From the NCBI RefSeq assembly GCF_900113115.1, contig NZ_FOOF01000001.1:186001-250000 (forward strand): a DNA stretch of 64,000 nucleotides, written 5' to 3'. This document shows positions 45,405-54,555 of this stretch, piece after piece. The position numbers and the translations under genes are program-made. Position 1 is the first letter of the stretch, and the number at the start of each line of letters is the position of its first letter. Source of the DNA: Duganella sp. CF458 (lineage in GTDB: Bacteria; Pseudomonadota; Gammaproteobacteria; Burkholderiales; Burkholderiaceae_D). The notes beneath the pieces were generated by a model that was not told the origin of the DNA, did not search any database, and was given only the letters and a program-made list of their open reading frames with translations.

Positions 45405-45447
45405 GATGACGCACTTTCACCACACTAAAACGTCGCACCGGAGACCT

Positions 45448-46851
45448 ATGAAGCCGACATCGTCCCTGCTGGCAGCCGCCCTGGCCTGCCTGTTCGCCCT
45501 CACCCCGGCCCACGCGGAAGGCCCCTACCGCAATTCAGACAACAAGAACCCGAACGATGCCGGCGAAGGCACCTACCCTGTGCCCTACAAGATGCCGACC
45601 GTGGCGGAGATCACCGGCACGCTGCAGAAGGTGCGCGGCTACATGGACGGCGTCACCCCGACCCGCATCATCAACAAAAAGACCGGCCAACCGATCTCCG
45701 ACCTGAAAACCCCGGTGGCCGATGCGATCTTCGAGCCGAGCAAGGGTGATTTCGGCATCCAGGTCTACGAAATGGGCGTCGTCCATTCCGGCTTGCTGCG
45801 GGCAGCCGAAGCAACCGGCGACAGCAACTTCCTTGCAATGACCGAGCGTCACTTCGCTTTCTTCAAGTCGAGCAAGCCTTACTTCACCGCGCAGGAAAAG
45901 CAGTTCAAGCTGGAGCGCGCCAACAGCTTCTCGCGCTTCCTCGACCCGCGTTCACTTGATGATTCGGGCTCGATGTGCGCCGCGCTGATGCGCGCCCGCG
46001 CCGCCAAGGTAGGTCCCGACCTGTCGGACATGATCGCCACCTGCAGCGACTGGGTCGCCAACAAGCAGTTCCGCCTGAAGGACGGCACCTTGGCCCGCAA
46101 GCGCCCGCAAGCCGAGTCGCTATGGGGCGACGACTTGTACATGGGCGTTCCCGCGCTGGCCGAATTGGGCCGCATGTCCGGCAAGCGCGCCTATTACGAC
46201 GACGCGGTGAACAATGTACTCAACATGGCCGGCTACCTGTTCAACCCGCAGACCAACTTGTACACCCACGGCTGGCACGCCGGCATGCAGGACGCGCCGA
46301 ACTTCTACTGGTCGCGCGCCAATGGCTGGGCGGTGCTGGCCATGTCCGACCTGCTGGACGTGCTGCCGAAAGACCACCCAGGCTATCCGAAAGTCCTGGC
46401 GCAACTGCGCCTGGCGCTGAAAGGGATCGGCGAACGCCAGTCCGGCACAGGCTTATGGCACCAGATGATCGACCGTAACGATTCTTACCTGGAGACCTCG
46501 GCCTCCGCCATCTTCACTTATGTCATTGCACACGCCGTCAATCAAGGCTGGATTGCACCGGCGCCGTACGGCTCCATCGCACAAGCCGGCTGGGCAGGCC
46601 TGCAGACCAGGGTCACGGAGAAGGGCGAGGTGGAAGGCACCTGCGTCGGCACCACGCTGGCCGGCGATCAGGTGTACTACTACAACCGGCCTACCAGCAA
46701 ACACGCACTGCACGGTTACGGCCCCATGTTGCTGGCCGGCGCCGAGATGATCAAGTTGATCAGCAATCCCAAGCTCGATATCCAGTACCGCGTGCGCACC
46801 TACCATTACTTGCCGAAAGGCGGCGAGACCGACTACCGCGAACACCACTGA
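45448..46851 (+). CDS. GH105 unsaturated rhamnogalacturonyl/galacturonyl hydrolase
   Basis: Exported (alpha/alpha)6-barrel hydrolase of 467 residues that removes the unsaturated uronate left by lyases. Signal peptide 1-23 (AHA/EG). Conserved segments: WGDDLYMGVPALAELGRMSGK with the catalytic Asp near 220, THGWHAGMQDAPNFYWSRANGW and GTGLWHQMIDRNDSYLETSASA. The start is the ATG with GGAG upstream; longer in-frame reading upstream is only antisense to garD. GAGGAG leads into the next gene. It links extracellular lyase products to the catabolic route. Confidence 0.92.
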   Translation: MKPTSSLLAAALACLFALTPAHAEGPYRNSDNKNPNDAGEGTYPVPYKMPTVAEITGTLQKVRGYMDGVTPTRIINKKTGQPISDLKTPVADAIFEPSKGDFGIQVYEMGVVHSGLLRAAEATGDSNFLAMTERHFAFFKSSKPYFTAQEKQFKLERANSFSRFLDPRSLDDSGSMCAALMRARAAKVGPDLSDMIATCSDWVANKQFRLKDGTLARKRPQAESLWGDDLYMGVPALAELGRMSGKRAYYDDAVNNVLNMAGYLFNPQTNLYTHGWHAGMQDAPNFYWSRANGWAVLAMSDLLDVLPKDHPGYPKVLAQLRLALKGIGERQSGTGLWHQMIDRNDSYLETSASAIFTYVIAHAVNQGWIAPAPYGSIAQAGWAGLQTRVTEKGEVEGTCVGTTLAGDQVYYYNRPTSKHALHGYGPMLLAGAEMIKLISNPKLDIQYRVRTYHYLPKGGETDYREHH

Positions 46852-46860
46852 GGAGCAGCC

Positions 46861-48072
46861 ATGAAGACCACCAGCATCCTGGCCGCATTGGCCGCCGCCC
46901 TGCCCGCGATTGCCGCCAGCGCAGCGGAGCGCCTGACCATCACGCTGCAGCACGACCTCGACATCGCACGTCCTGCGGAAACCGTAACCGTGCCATGGTC
47001 GGAAGTGAACAAGGCCTTGCCGCATGCCTTGGTGCAGAAAATCGCCGTGCGCGATGCTTCCGGCCGGGTGGTGCCGCACCAGGTCACCAATGTCGCCCCG
47101 CAAGCGAAAGATCCACAGAACATCGGCGTTGCTTACGGCGAGCTGATTTTCCAGCACAGCTTCAAACCCGGCGAAAAGTCCACCACCTATACGGTTGAAA
47201 AGATCGATGGCGTTGCGCCGGTTTTCGCCGCACAAACCTTCGCCCGTTATGTACCCGAGCGCCTGGACGATTTCGGCTGGGAGAACGACAAGATCGGCCA
47301 CCGCACCTACGGTCCGGCCCTGGCTGCCCCCGCCCCTGCGGGCGTCGTGAAGGAAGTGCTGGTGACCTCCGGCCTGGACCTGTGGTTCAAGCGCGTGCCC
47401 TACCCTATCGTCGACCGCTGGTACAACAAAGGCCACGACCACTACCACCACGACGAAGGTGAAGGCATGGACATGTACAACGTCGGCCGTTCGCGCGGCG
47501 CCGGCGGTACCGGGGTGTGGGAAGGCGGAAAGCTGTATGTGTCCACCAACTACGCAAGCTGGAAAGTGCTGGCCAACGGGCCGGTGCGCTCGATATTCGA
47601 GTTGTCGTACGCAGCGTGGGACGCCGCCGGCCTGCCGGTCACCGAAACCAAGCGCTTCACGGTCGACGCCGGCCAGCAGCTCGACATGATCGAATCGACC
47701 TTCTCATATGCAGGCGATCAACCACTGACCATTGCAGTAGGCTTGAACAAGACACCAAGCGACAAAGGCCAAAGCCCGCAAGTCTCCACCAGGCGCGAAG
47801 GCAAGGTACTGCTGCAATGGGTCGAGCAGTCCAGCAACGGCGCCTTTGGCACAGCCGTCATCATACCGGCCGCACAAGGCTTTGCAGAAGACAGTTTGAA
47901 TGAACTGATCCTCGCCCCGGCAACGGCAGGAAAACCACTCCGCTACTATGCCGGCGGAGCCTGGAGCCGCGCCGGCGAAGTGACCACCCGCGAGCAGTGG
48001 GAGACCTACATCGCCAACGCCGCCGCCCGCGCCGCCAACCCCGTGCGCACAACCCTGGCGGCAAGCAAATGA
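46861..48072 (+). CDS. DUF4861 family protein
   Basis: Exported protein of 403 residues, with signal peptide 1-22. It matches the DUF4861 family often found beside GH105 and pectin-lyase genes: LDIARPAETVTVPWSEV, FKPGEKSTTYTV, AYGPAL-like segment and the basic-His segment YNKGHDHYHHDEGEGMDMYNVG. The conserved GRSRGAGGTGVWEGGKL follows. Function unknown; probably acts on uronate-containing oligosaccharides. It overlaps the next gene by ATGA. Confidence 0.85.
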   Translation: MKTTSILAALAAALPAIAASAAERLTITLQHDLDIARPAETVTVPWSEVNKALPHALVQKIAVRDASGRVVPHQVTNVAPQAKDPQNIGVAYGELIFQHSFKPGEKSTTYTVEKIDGVAPVFAAQTFARYVPERLDDFGWENDKIGHRTYGPALAAPAPAGVVKEVLVTSGLDLWFKRVPYPIVDRWYNKGHDHYHHDEGEGMDMYNVGRSRGAGGTGVWEGGKLYVSTNYASWKVLANGPVRSIFELSYAAWDAAGLPVTETKRFTVDAGQQLDMIESTFSYAGDQPLTIAVGLNKTPSDKGQSPQVSTRREGKVLLQWVEQSSNGAFGTAVIIPAAQGFAEDSLNELILAPATAGKPLRYYAGGAWSRAGEVTTREQWETYIANAAARAANPVRTTLAASK

Positions 48073-49970
48073 GCGGCCCACGCGACCCAGTCCAGCCGAG
48101 CCCGTGTCCCACCTTGGGGTCACACCCCAAATGGGACACGAGCCCAACGGCACGTGAGCGCCGCGCTGTGCTTCGCGCGATCGTCGCTGGCGGCGCGCTG
48201 CTCGCTGCGCAGCCCGCGCTTGCACGCATCGCGCTTGCCGCCGCGGAAGCGGCCAATGGCGATCCATGGACGCGGGCACAGGAAATCGCTGCGCGCTTTG
48301 CCCAGCCGCTCACCTTCCGCAAGCAGGATTTCCTGGTGACGAAATATGGCGCCAGGCCTTGCAAGCTGGTCGAGGTACAAGGCCAGGTAGCCTCGCTCGA
48401 ACCAGGCACGTTGCAAACGCCAGCGCAAGGCAGCCATGACTGCTATCGCGCCATCAGCACTGCCATCGCCGCTGCCCACAAAGCCGGCGGCGGCCGCGTT
48501 GTCATCCCTGAAGGCGTGTGGTACATCAAGGGCCCGCTGGTACTGCGCTCCAACGTCCACGTGCACCTGGAGAAAAACGCGCGCCTGGTGTTCAGCGCCA
48601 ATCCGGACGATTACGCCAAATACGGCGACATCGACTGCGGCAAGAACGGCCAGCTGGTTCGCAGCCGCTGGCAAGGCAACGACTGCCTCAACTTCTCCCC
48701 CCTGGTCTACGCATACGGACAGAAAAACATCGCCCTCACCGGCGAAGACTGGACCTCCGTGCTGGACGGCCAGGGCGGCGTCCCGTTCGAAAACAAGCCG
48801 AACGAATGCTGGTGGGATTGGAAAGGCCGCGGCAAGCCAGCGCGTGAACGGACGGAAATCGCCCCGAACCCGAACAACGCCCCGCTCGTCCAACGCGCGC
48901 CCAACGTCACGCCTGAAGAACGCGCCTTGATCGAAGGCCAGGGAAACCGATGGCAGACCGATTCGCGTTACCTGCCGGCGCTGTCCGAAGCCGGCATCCC
49001 GGCCAAGGAACGCATATTCGGCCACGGCCACTTCCTGCGTCCCTGCATGGTCGAACTGATCGAATGCGAAAACGTCCTGCTCCAGGGCTATCACATCGTC
49101 GGTGCGCCATTCTGGGTGCACCATCCCGTCGCCAGCCGCAACGTCCACTTCAAGGACGTAAACATGGAAAGCCTCGGTCCGAACAGCGACGGTTTCGATC
49201 CCGAGGCCTGTGACGGGGTGCTGGTGGAAGGCTGCACCTTCAACAACGGCGACGACTGCATCGCCATCAAGGCCGGCAAGAACAAGGACACGCAGCATGG
49301 CCCGACCCGCAATATCCTGATCCGCCACTGCGTGATGAATAGCGGCCATGGCGGCGTCACGCTTGGCAGTGAAATGGCAGGCGGCATCGAGCACGTCTAC
49401 GCGGAGCAGATCGAATTCAAGAACCTGCATTGGGCCAGCGACGCGCTCAACACCGCCATCCGCCTGAAGACCAATATGAATCGCGGCGGTTTCCTGCGCC
49501 ACCTCTACGTTCGCAACTGCACCCTGCCGAACGGCGTGCAAACCAGCCCGGGCCTGTACAAGCCGCTACCCGGCAGCACCAGGCCGTCCGGCCAGATCGC
49601 TTCCGGCGCCGGCGCAGTCATCACCATCGACTGCGATTACGCGCCGGCCGACGATGCCGTGCGCAATCGCCCGCCGCAAGTATCCGATATTGAAATTTCC
49701 GGCCTCAAGGTCGGCAACGTCGCCACGCCCGCCGGCACGGTCTCCTGCTACCAGGCGATGGTGCTGCTTGGCCCCGTCGCCAGCAGCTACAACGGCGCCG
49801 CCGGCGTATCGATTCCGCCCATCACGCGCGTAAAAATCCACGACTGCGACTTCGGAACGCCACGCAATGCCGGGCAACCGTGGCTTCTGCACAACGTCCG
49901 CGGACTGGTTCTCGACAACGTCACCATAGGCGACAAGCGCTACAGCGGGGAATTTTCCGCCGACGCTTAA
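48069..49970 (+). CDS. GH28 polygalacturonase
   Basis: Beta-helix glycoside hydrolase of 633 residues that cuts polygalacturonate. Motifs all present: LGPNSDGFDPEAC (NxD), NNGDDCIAIKAGK (DD), NSGHGGVTLGSEM (GHG) and IRLKTN (RxK). The N terminus is odd: after MSGPRDPVQPS the frame runs through a 38-base palindrome, giving PCPTLGSHPKWDT, then the likely Tat signal RERRAVLRAIVAGG and a hydrophobic stretch to AQPALA. A shorter original start may have existed. ATG overlaps the DUF4861 stop. The stop lies at the edge of a predicted receptor promoter. Confidence 0.92.
   Translation: MSGPRDPVQPSPCPTLGSHPKWDTSPTARERRAVLRAIVAGGALLAAQPALARIALAAAEAANGDPWTRAQEIAARFAQPLTFRKQDFLVTKYGARPCKLVEVQGQVASLEPGTLQTPAQGSHDCYRAISTAIAAAHKAGGGRVVIPEGVWYIKGPLVLRSNVHVHLEKNARLVFSANPDDYAKYGDIDCGKNGQLVRSRWQGNDCLNFSPLVYAYGQKNIALTGEDWTSVLDGQGGVPFENKPNECWWDWKGRGKPARERTEIAPNPNNAPLVQRAPNVTPEERALIEGQGNRWQTDSRYLPALSEAGIPAKERIFGHGHFLRPCMVELIECENVLLQGYHIVGAPFWVHHPVASRNVHFKDVNMESLGPNSDGFDPEACDGVLVEGCTFNNGDDCIAIKAGKNKDTQHGPTRNILIRHCVMNSGHGGVTLGSEMAGGIEHVYAEQIEFKNLHWASDALNTAIRLKTNMNRGGFLRHLYVRNCTLPNGVQTSPGLYKPLPGSTRPSGQIASGAGAVITIDCDYAPADDAVRNRPPQVSDIEISGLKVGNVATPAGTVSCYQAMVLLGPVASSYNGAAGVSIPPITRVKIHDCDFGTPRNAGQPWLLHNVRGLVLDNVTIGDKRYSGEFSADA
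48103..48140. repeat. Palindromic repeat inside the GH28 gene
   Basis: Outer stem CGTGTCCCA/TGGGACACG, inner stem TTGGGGT/ACCCCAA, loop CAC, with an unpaired bulge. It shares TGTCC-ACCTTGGGGTCA wording with the element at 53113. It is translated in frame within the signal region of the polygalacturonase. Confidence 0.8.
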
Positions 49971-50059
49971 TGTGGACAGGCCAATTTTTTAAAATAAATC
50001 ACTTTGGACTGACCACATTGCAAAAACATTAGCATAGAATACCAAAACCGGCCTGACCA
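49967..50059 (+). promoter_or_regulatory. Three FadR-like operators before the TonB receptor
   Basis: Copies at 49973-49983 (TGGACAGGCCA), 50005-50015 (TGGACTGACCA) and 50049-50059 (CGGCCTGACCA). The first lies in the 17-base spacer of TTAATG (49967-49972) and TAAAAT (49990-49995), with a weak -35. A TAGAAT at 50035-50040 lies between the second and third. The TonB receptor ATG is at 50099. Confidence 0.65.
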
Positions 50060-50098
50060 ATTACAAGAGCCGAAAGAAACGATAAAACAGGAGATGGC

Positions 50099-53047
50099 AT
50101 GAAGTTTACGGATCAATCCGAGGCCTTGCGCAAATTCGCGCTGCGTCTCGTCGGCACTTACTCAGTCACCGCGCTCGCCATGGGCCTCGCCCACGCACAG
50201 TCCACCGCACCGGCCGCGCCAGCAGCAGAACCAGAAATGAAGGTGGTCGTCACCGGCTTGCGCGCCGCTCTGGAATCGGCGTTGAACAAAAAGCGCGAGG
50301 ACAACGGCATCGTCGACGTCATCAAGGCCGAAGACATGGGCAAATTCCCCGACACCAACCTGGCCGAATCGCTCCAGCGCGTGCCGGGCGTGGTGATTGA
50401 CCGCGACGCCGGTGAAGGCCGCAGCATTACTGTGCGCGGCCTGGGCCAGGATTTCACCCGGGTACGCATCAACGGCCTGGAAGCGCTGGCCACCACCGGC
50501 GGCACCGACAGCTCGGGTGGCACCAACCGTTCGCGCGGTTTCGACTTCAACGTGTTCGCCTCCGAATTGTTCTCGTCGCTGACCGTGCGCAAGAGCTCCT
50601 CCGCCGACGTGGATGAAGGTTCGCTGGGCGCCACCGTCGACCTGCAAACCATGCGTCCCTTCGACCTGAAGGGTTTCAACGCCACCATCACTGCCAAGGG
50701 CAAGTACAACGACCTGTCGAAGAAGACCGACCCGCGCGTAGCCTTCCTGCTGTCCGATACTTTCGCCGACCGCAAGGTGGGCGTGCTGCTGTCAGGTGCC
50801 TTCTCCAAGCGCCAGTTGCTGGAAGAAGGTTTTTCCACCGTGCGCTGGGACAACGGCCCATCGAGCGGCGGCTGGTGCGCACCGCAAGGCGTCGCTGCCA
50901 ACCCATCCAATTCCACCGCCACCACTTGCGGGCCTGCCGCACAAGGGGTGGCGCGCCTGCCCGCTTCGCAAGCGGCCACAGATGCCTACAACCTGGCCAG
51001 CAATGCCAACAACTTCCATCCACGCCTGCCGCGCTATGGCCGCCTGACCCACGACCAGGACCGCATCGGCCTGACCGGTGCCGTGCAATGGCGCCCGATG
51101 CAAGGCTCGCTGGTGACCTTCGACATGCTGTACGCGAAGCTTGATGCAACGCGCCAGGAAGACTTCCTTGAAGCGATCTCGTTCAGCCGCTCCGCCAGCC
51201 AGGGCGGCAAACCGCAAACCTCGGTGGTGGAAGCGCAGTACGCCTCGAACGGCAACCTGTTGTACGGTAAATTCAACGGCGTCGACATGCGCGCGGAATC
51301 GCGCTTCGACAAGCTGTCCACCACGTTCACGCAGCCTACACTGACCATCGAGCAGCGCTTGACCGATACCTTGCAGCTGCAAGCTCGCGTTGGCCGCGCT
51401 ACGTCGAAGTTCCGCAACCCGGTACAGACCACCACCACGCTCGATGCGCTGAACGTGAACGGTTACACCATCGACTTCCGCCAGGATGACCGCCACCCGG
51501 TCATTTCGCTGCCATTCGACCCGGCTGCCGGCGGCAGCATGGGCATTGTCGGCGTACCGCAGGTTGCCAGCGGCACCCAGCCGACCACCGTCCCCAACAC
51601 CACCACCAGCGAAATCCGCATTCGCCCGCAGGGCGCCACCAACCGCAACGACACCGCGACCGTGGACCTGTCGTGGGAAGCGTCGGACGCGTTGACCTTC
51701 AAGGGCGGCCTGAATCGCAAGAAGTACGACTTCGATTCCTATGAATCGCGCCGCGTGAACCAGAACGATACGATCTTCGCGCCGCCTTCAGGCTCAGGCA
51801 ACCTGACCACCACCCTGAGCGGTTTCGGCAAAGGCCAGAACCTGCCGGCTGGTACCTACACCACCTGGCTGATACCGGACCTGAACGCCATCGCCAAGGC
51901 TTACGACATCTACTGCAACTGCATCAAGAGCGGACCTGCCGGCGGCCCGGGCGACTTTACGCTGTCCTCGATCACCAACGGCAATGCACGCGGCAACAAC
52001 CGCGCTGTCGGCGAAGAGGACAAGGGCTTCTACCTGATGGGTGAATTCAAGACGGAGTTGGCCAACATCCCGCTGCGCGGCAACTTCGGCGCCCGCTACG
52101 TGAAAACCGACTTGAGCGCCACCGGCTACCTGGCGACCGGCGGCGGTACCGCAGTCACCGTGGCGAACGAGTACTCGGACACGCTGCCATCGTTCAACCT
52201 GGCCGCCAACCTGACGCAGGACTTCATCGCCCGCATTGGGGCGGCCAAAGTGATGACCCGCCCACCTTTGGGCCTGCTGTCGCCGGGCGGTACCATCGCC
52301 ACCACCGGCACGCTGTCGATCAATACCGGCAACCCCAACCTGAAGCCATTCCGCGCCAAGACGTTCGACGCCAGCTTCGAGTACTACTTCGGCAAGAATG
52401 CCTTCCTCGGCCTGGGCCTGTTCCAGAAGAACATCGAGACCTACATCCAGTCGCTGCGCACCAATGTGGCGTTCAAGGACACCGGCCTGCCGCTGTCGCT
52501 GCTGCCGTCCAACTTCACCGGCGAAGAAGTATTCCAGGTGACTGCACCGATCAACACCGATGGCGGCAAGCTGAAAGGTTTCGAACTGAATTACCAGCAG
52601 CCGTTCACCTTCCTGCCAGCATGGGGCAAGGATTTCGGCGCGCTGGTGAACTACACCCACGTCAAGTCGAAGATCGAGTACGTGGTTTCGCCGACCAGCG
52701 ATACCCGCATTACCGACGACTTGCTGAACCTGTCGCCACGTTCCTGGAACGCCACGCTGTACTACGACAACGGCAAGCTCAGTGCCCGCATCTCGGCGTC
52801 TTCCCGCTCGTCATTCGTGACCCGCGTACCGGGCCAGAACAACAACGATGTCGAAGGCAAGAACAAGTCGCTGAACGTGGACCTCTCCCTGTCGTACAAA
52901 GTCAACGACAAGCTGGAACTTACATTGGAAGGCGTGAACCTGACCAACGAGGAAAACGACCAGTTCGTGAGCCGCGCGCGCAACAGCGTCGTGGTGAACA
53001 ACGTGACCGGCCGCGAATTCCTGGCTGGCCTGCGCTACAAGTTCTAA
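50099..53047 (+). CDS. TonB-dependent receptor for pectin oligosaccharides
   Basis: Outer-membrane receptor of 982 residues. Signal peptide 1-33 (AHA/QS). Plug domain about 45-165 with KVVVTGLRAALESAL, DMGKFPDTNLAESLQRVPGV and GEGRSITVRGLGQDFTRVRI. The beta-barrel follows and ends in aromatic YKF at the last strand. It belongs to the Caulobacter-type group of TonB receptors for carbohydrates. In context it should import oligogalacturonides. CAGGAG lies 6 bases before the ATG; three operators upstream; a strong terminator after. Confidence 0.93.
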   Translation: MKFTDQSEALRKFALRLVGTYSVTALAMGLAHAQSTAPAAPAAEPEMKVVVTGLRAALESALNKKREDNGIVDVIKAEDMGKFPDTNLAESLQRVPGVVIDRDAGEGRSITVRGLGQDFTRVRINGLEALATTGGTDSSGGTNRSRGFDFNVFASELFSSLTVRKSSSADVDEGSLGATVDLQTMRPFDLKGFNATITAKGKYNDLSKKTDPRVAFLLSDTFADRKVGVLLSGAFSKRQLLEEGFSTVRWDNGPSSGGWCAPQGVAANPSNSTATTCGPAAQGVARLPASQAATDAYNLASNANNFHPRLPRYGRLTHDQDRIGLTGAVQWRPMQGSLVTFDMLYAKLDATRQEDFLEAISFSRSASQGGKPQTSVVEAQYASNGNLLYGKFNGVDMRAESRFDKLSTTFTQPTLTIEQRLTDTLQLQARVGRATSKFRNPVQTTTTLDALNVNGYTIDFRQDDRHPVISLPFDPAAGGSMGIVGVPQVASGTQPTTVPNTTTSEIRIRPQGATNRNDTATVDLSWEASDALTFKGGLNRKKYDFDSYESRRVNQNDTIFAPPSGSGNLTTTLSGFGKGQNLPAGTYTTWLIPDLNAIAKAYDIYCNCIKSGPAGGPGDFTLSSITNGNARGNNRAVGEEDKGFYLMGEFKTELANIPLRGNFGARYVKTDLSATGYLATGGGTAVTVANEYSDTLPSFNLAANLTQDFIARIGAAKVMTRPPLGLLSPGGTIATTGTLSINTGNPNLKPFRAKTFDASFEYYFGKNAFLGLGLFQKNIETYIQSLRTNVAFKDTGLPLSLLPSNFTGEEVFQVTAPINTDGGKLKGFELNYQQPFTFLPAWGKDFGALVNYTHVKSKIEYVVSPTSDTRITDDLLNLSPRSWNATLYYDNGKLSARISASSRSSFVTRVPGQNNNDVEGKNKSLNVDLSLSYKVNDKLELTLEGVNLTNEENDQFVSRARNSVVVNNVTGREFLAGLRYKF

Positions 53048-53081
53048 GGTGTTTCAAAGGCGTCTCTCCGCCTCTGCTTCC

Positions 53082-53110
53082 GGCCCCGCCTAGCGCGGGG
53101 CCTTTTTTTT
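53082..53110 (+). terminator. Rho-independent terminator after the TonB receptor
   Basis: Stem GGCCCCGC/GCGGGGCC with a short loop, then eight T. It ends the pectin locus. Confidence 0.92.
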
Positions 53111-53112
53111 CT

Positions 53113-53158
53113 GCCAGAATGTCCACTTGGTTCCTGACCCCAAGGTGGACATTTTGGC
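53113..53158. repeat. Imperfect palindrome before the HD-GYP gene
   Basis: Arms GCCAGAATGTCCACTTGG and CCAAGGTGGACATTTTGGC around TTCCTGACC; one mismatch and one indel. Reverse strand shows ATGTCCACCTTGGGGTCAGG, shared with the GH28 element. It ends 8 bases before the chosen ATG at 53166. Confidence 0.85.
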
Positions 53159-53165
53159 TAGCGAA

Positions 53166-54440
53166 ATGCAACTTAGTGAGGTTCCCGGCGAGAGCCCGCA
53201 TTTCGTGCGCTCGGTGACGGAGATGGGCGACACGCGCGACGTCATCGCCAGCGAAGATATCTACGCCAGCAACGGCACCAAGCTGCTGGCCAAGGGCGCC
53301 CGCATCGACAGCAAGCAGTTCGAAAAGCTCACCCGCTACAAGCTCTCGGCCCCGCTCGACCAGGTACTTTCCTCCGACAAGGCCGTCGACGCCGCCACGC
53401 TGGCGATCGAATTCGACCGGATCCTCGAACGCGATGCCGCTTACCGCCAATTGCTATCGCGCGCCGGCGACCCACGCCAGCTAAAGCACTGCACCGCCAA
53501 CCTGCGCCTGCATTCGACCGTCGAGCTGCGCCTGACCGTCATGTCGGACAAGCACGCCGAAATGTTCGAACATACCCTGCGCACCGCCATCATTGCCTTC
53601 GCCTGTGCCCAGCGCATGGGTGTCCCGCCTGCCGACTTGCCCGCCGTGTTGCTGGCGGCCTTGTGCCACGACTTCGGCGAAATGCACACCGACCCGCGCA
53701 TCCTCGACCTGTCGCACCACGTCACGGTCGAAGAACGCCGCTTTGTGCACGTGCATCCCGTCACCGGTTATGTCCTGCTGAAGGACTTGCCGGGCTTTCC
53801 CTCCGCCGCCAGCAAAGCTGTACTACAACACCATGAGCGCCTCGATGGCAGCGGCTACCCGCACGCACTGCACGGTGCGAAAATCGACCGGCTGGCGCGC
53901 ATCCTGGCGGCAGCCGACGTGACCGAGACGGTGCTGCGCCGCCTCGACATGCCGCGCCTGGAAATGCTGTACCGGATTAACAAGCCGCGTTTCGACAGCG
54001 ACGTCCTGGCCGCCCTGCGCGACCTGCTGCAAGCGCAAGCCAGCCAGCCGGCAGAACCCGGCCCGATCGCCGATCCGTCGGGGCGCCTGAACCATCTATC
54101 GGACTTGCTGCGAGCCTGGTTCGACCTGAGGGCAATGCTGGAGCAGCGCCCCGCCGCCGATTCGCCAGGCTCGCCGCTGGCATTCCTGTTCGAGCGCATG
54201 GCATCTGTACGCTCATTGGTTCTGCAAGCCGGCTTCAACCCGGACGATATGACCAGCATGCTGGCCATGATGCAGGACGATCCGGAAGTGCTGGCCGAGT
54301 TGCGCTCCATGCTTGATGAAATGGATTGGCTGCTGGCCGACCTGGCCAATGAAATCGACCGCCGCTCTCCAGAGTTGGACGGCCTGTCGCAGGGCGCGCT
54401 GCAAGGCCTGATGCAGCGCCTTCGGCCTGAAATTCATTAA
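53166..54440 (+). CDS. HD-GYP domain protein (putative cyclic di-GMP phosphodiesterase)
   Basis: A 424-residue cytoplasmic protein. HD-GYP core about residues 130-265: CHDFGEMHTDP with the HD pair (a Glu in place of the usual Lys of HDIGK), HVHPVTGYVLLKDLPG, HHERLDGSGYP and LAAADVTETVL. These give most metal ligands, so activity is plausible. The N-terminal 100 residues (DVIASEDIYASNGTKLLAKG) resemble a PilZ-like or DUF3391-type region. C-terminal helical region with no known domain. The in-frame TTG at 53127 would be inside the palindrome, so the ATG is preferred; its Shine-Dalgarno is weak. Confidence 0.85.
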   Translation: MQLSEVPGESPHFVRSVTEMGDTRDVIASEDIYASNGTKLLAKGARIDSKQFEKLTRYKLSAPLDQVLSSDKAVDAATLAIEFDRILERDAAYRQLLSRAGDPRQLKHCTANLRLHSTVELRLTVMSDKHAEMFEHTLRTAIIAFACAQRMGVPPADLPAVLLAALCHDFGEMHTDPRILDLSHHVTVEERRFVHVHPVTGYVLLKDLPGFPSAASKAVLQHHERLDGSGYPHALHGAKIDRLARILAAADVTETVLRRLDMPRLEMLYRINKPRFDSDVLAALRDLLQAQASQPAEPGPIADPSGRLNHLSDLLRAWFDLRAMLEQRPAADSPGSPLAFLFERMASVRSLVLQAGFNPDDMTSMLAMMQDDPEVLAELRSMLDEMDWLLADLANEIDRRSPELDGLSQGALQGLMQRLRPEIH

Positions 54441-54555
54441 CAAAACGGTTGCAAATGCTTACACCGATTACATGGGACGATGTTTTTCGCCGGCTCCGCC
54501 AGCCATATACTGCAGCCACGCGACTTGCGGAAATCAACAAATGAAAGGGAACGCC

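Noticed and set aside
43768..45447. 5' part of a 1027-codon frame running into GH105
   Set aside because: It is antisense to garD; the signal peptide and Shine-Dalgarno place the real start at 45448.
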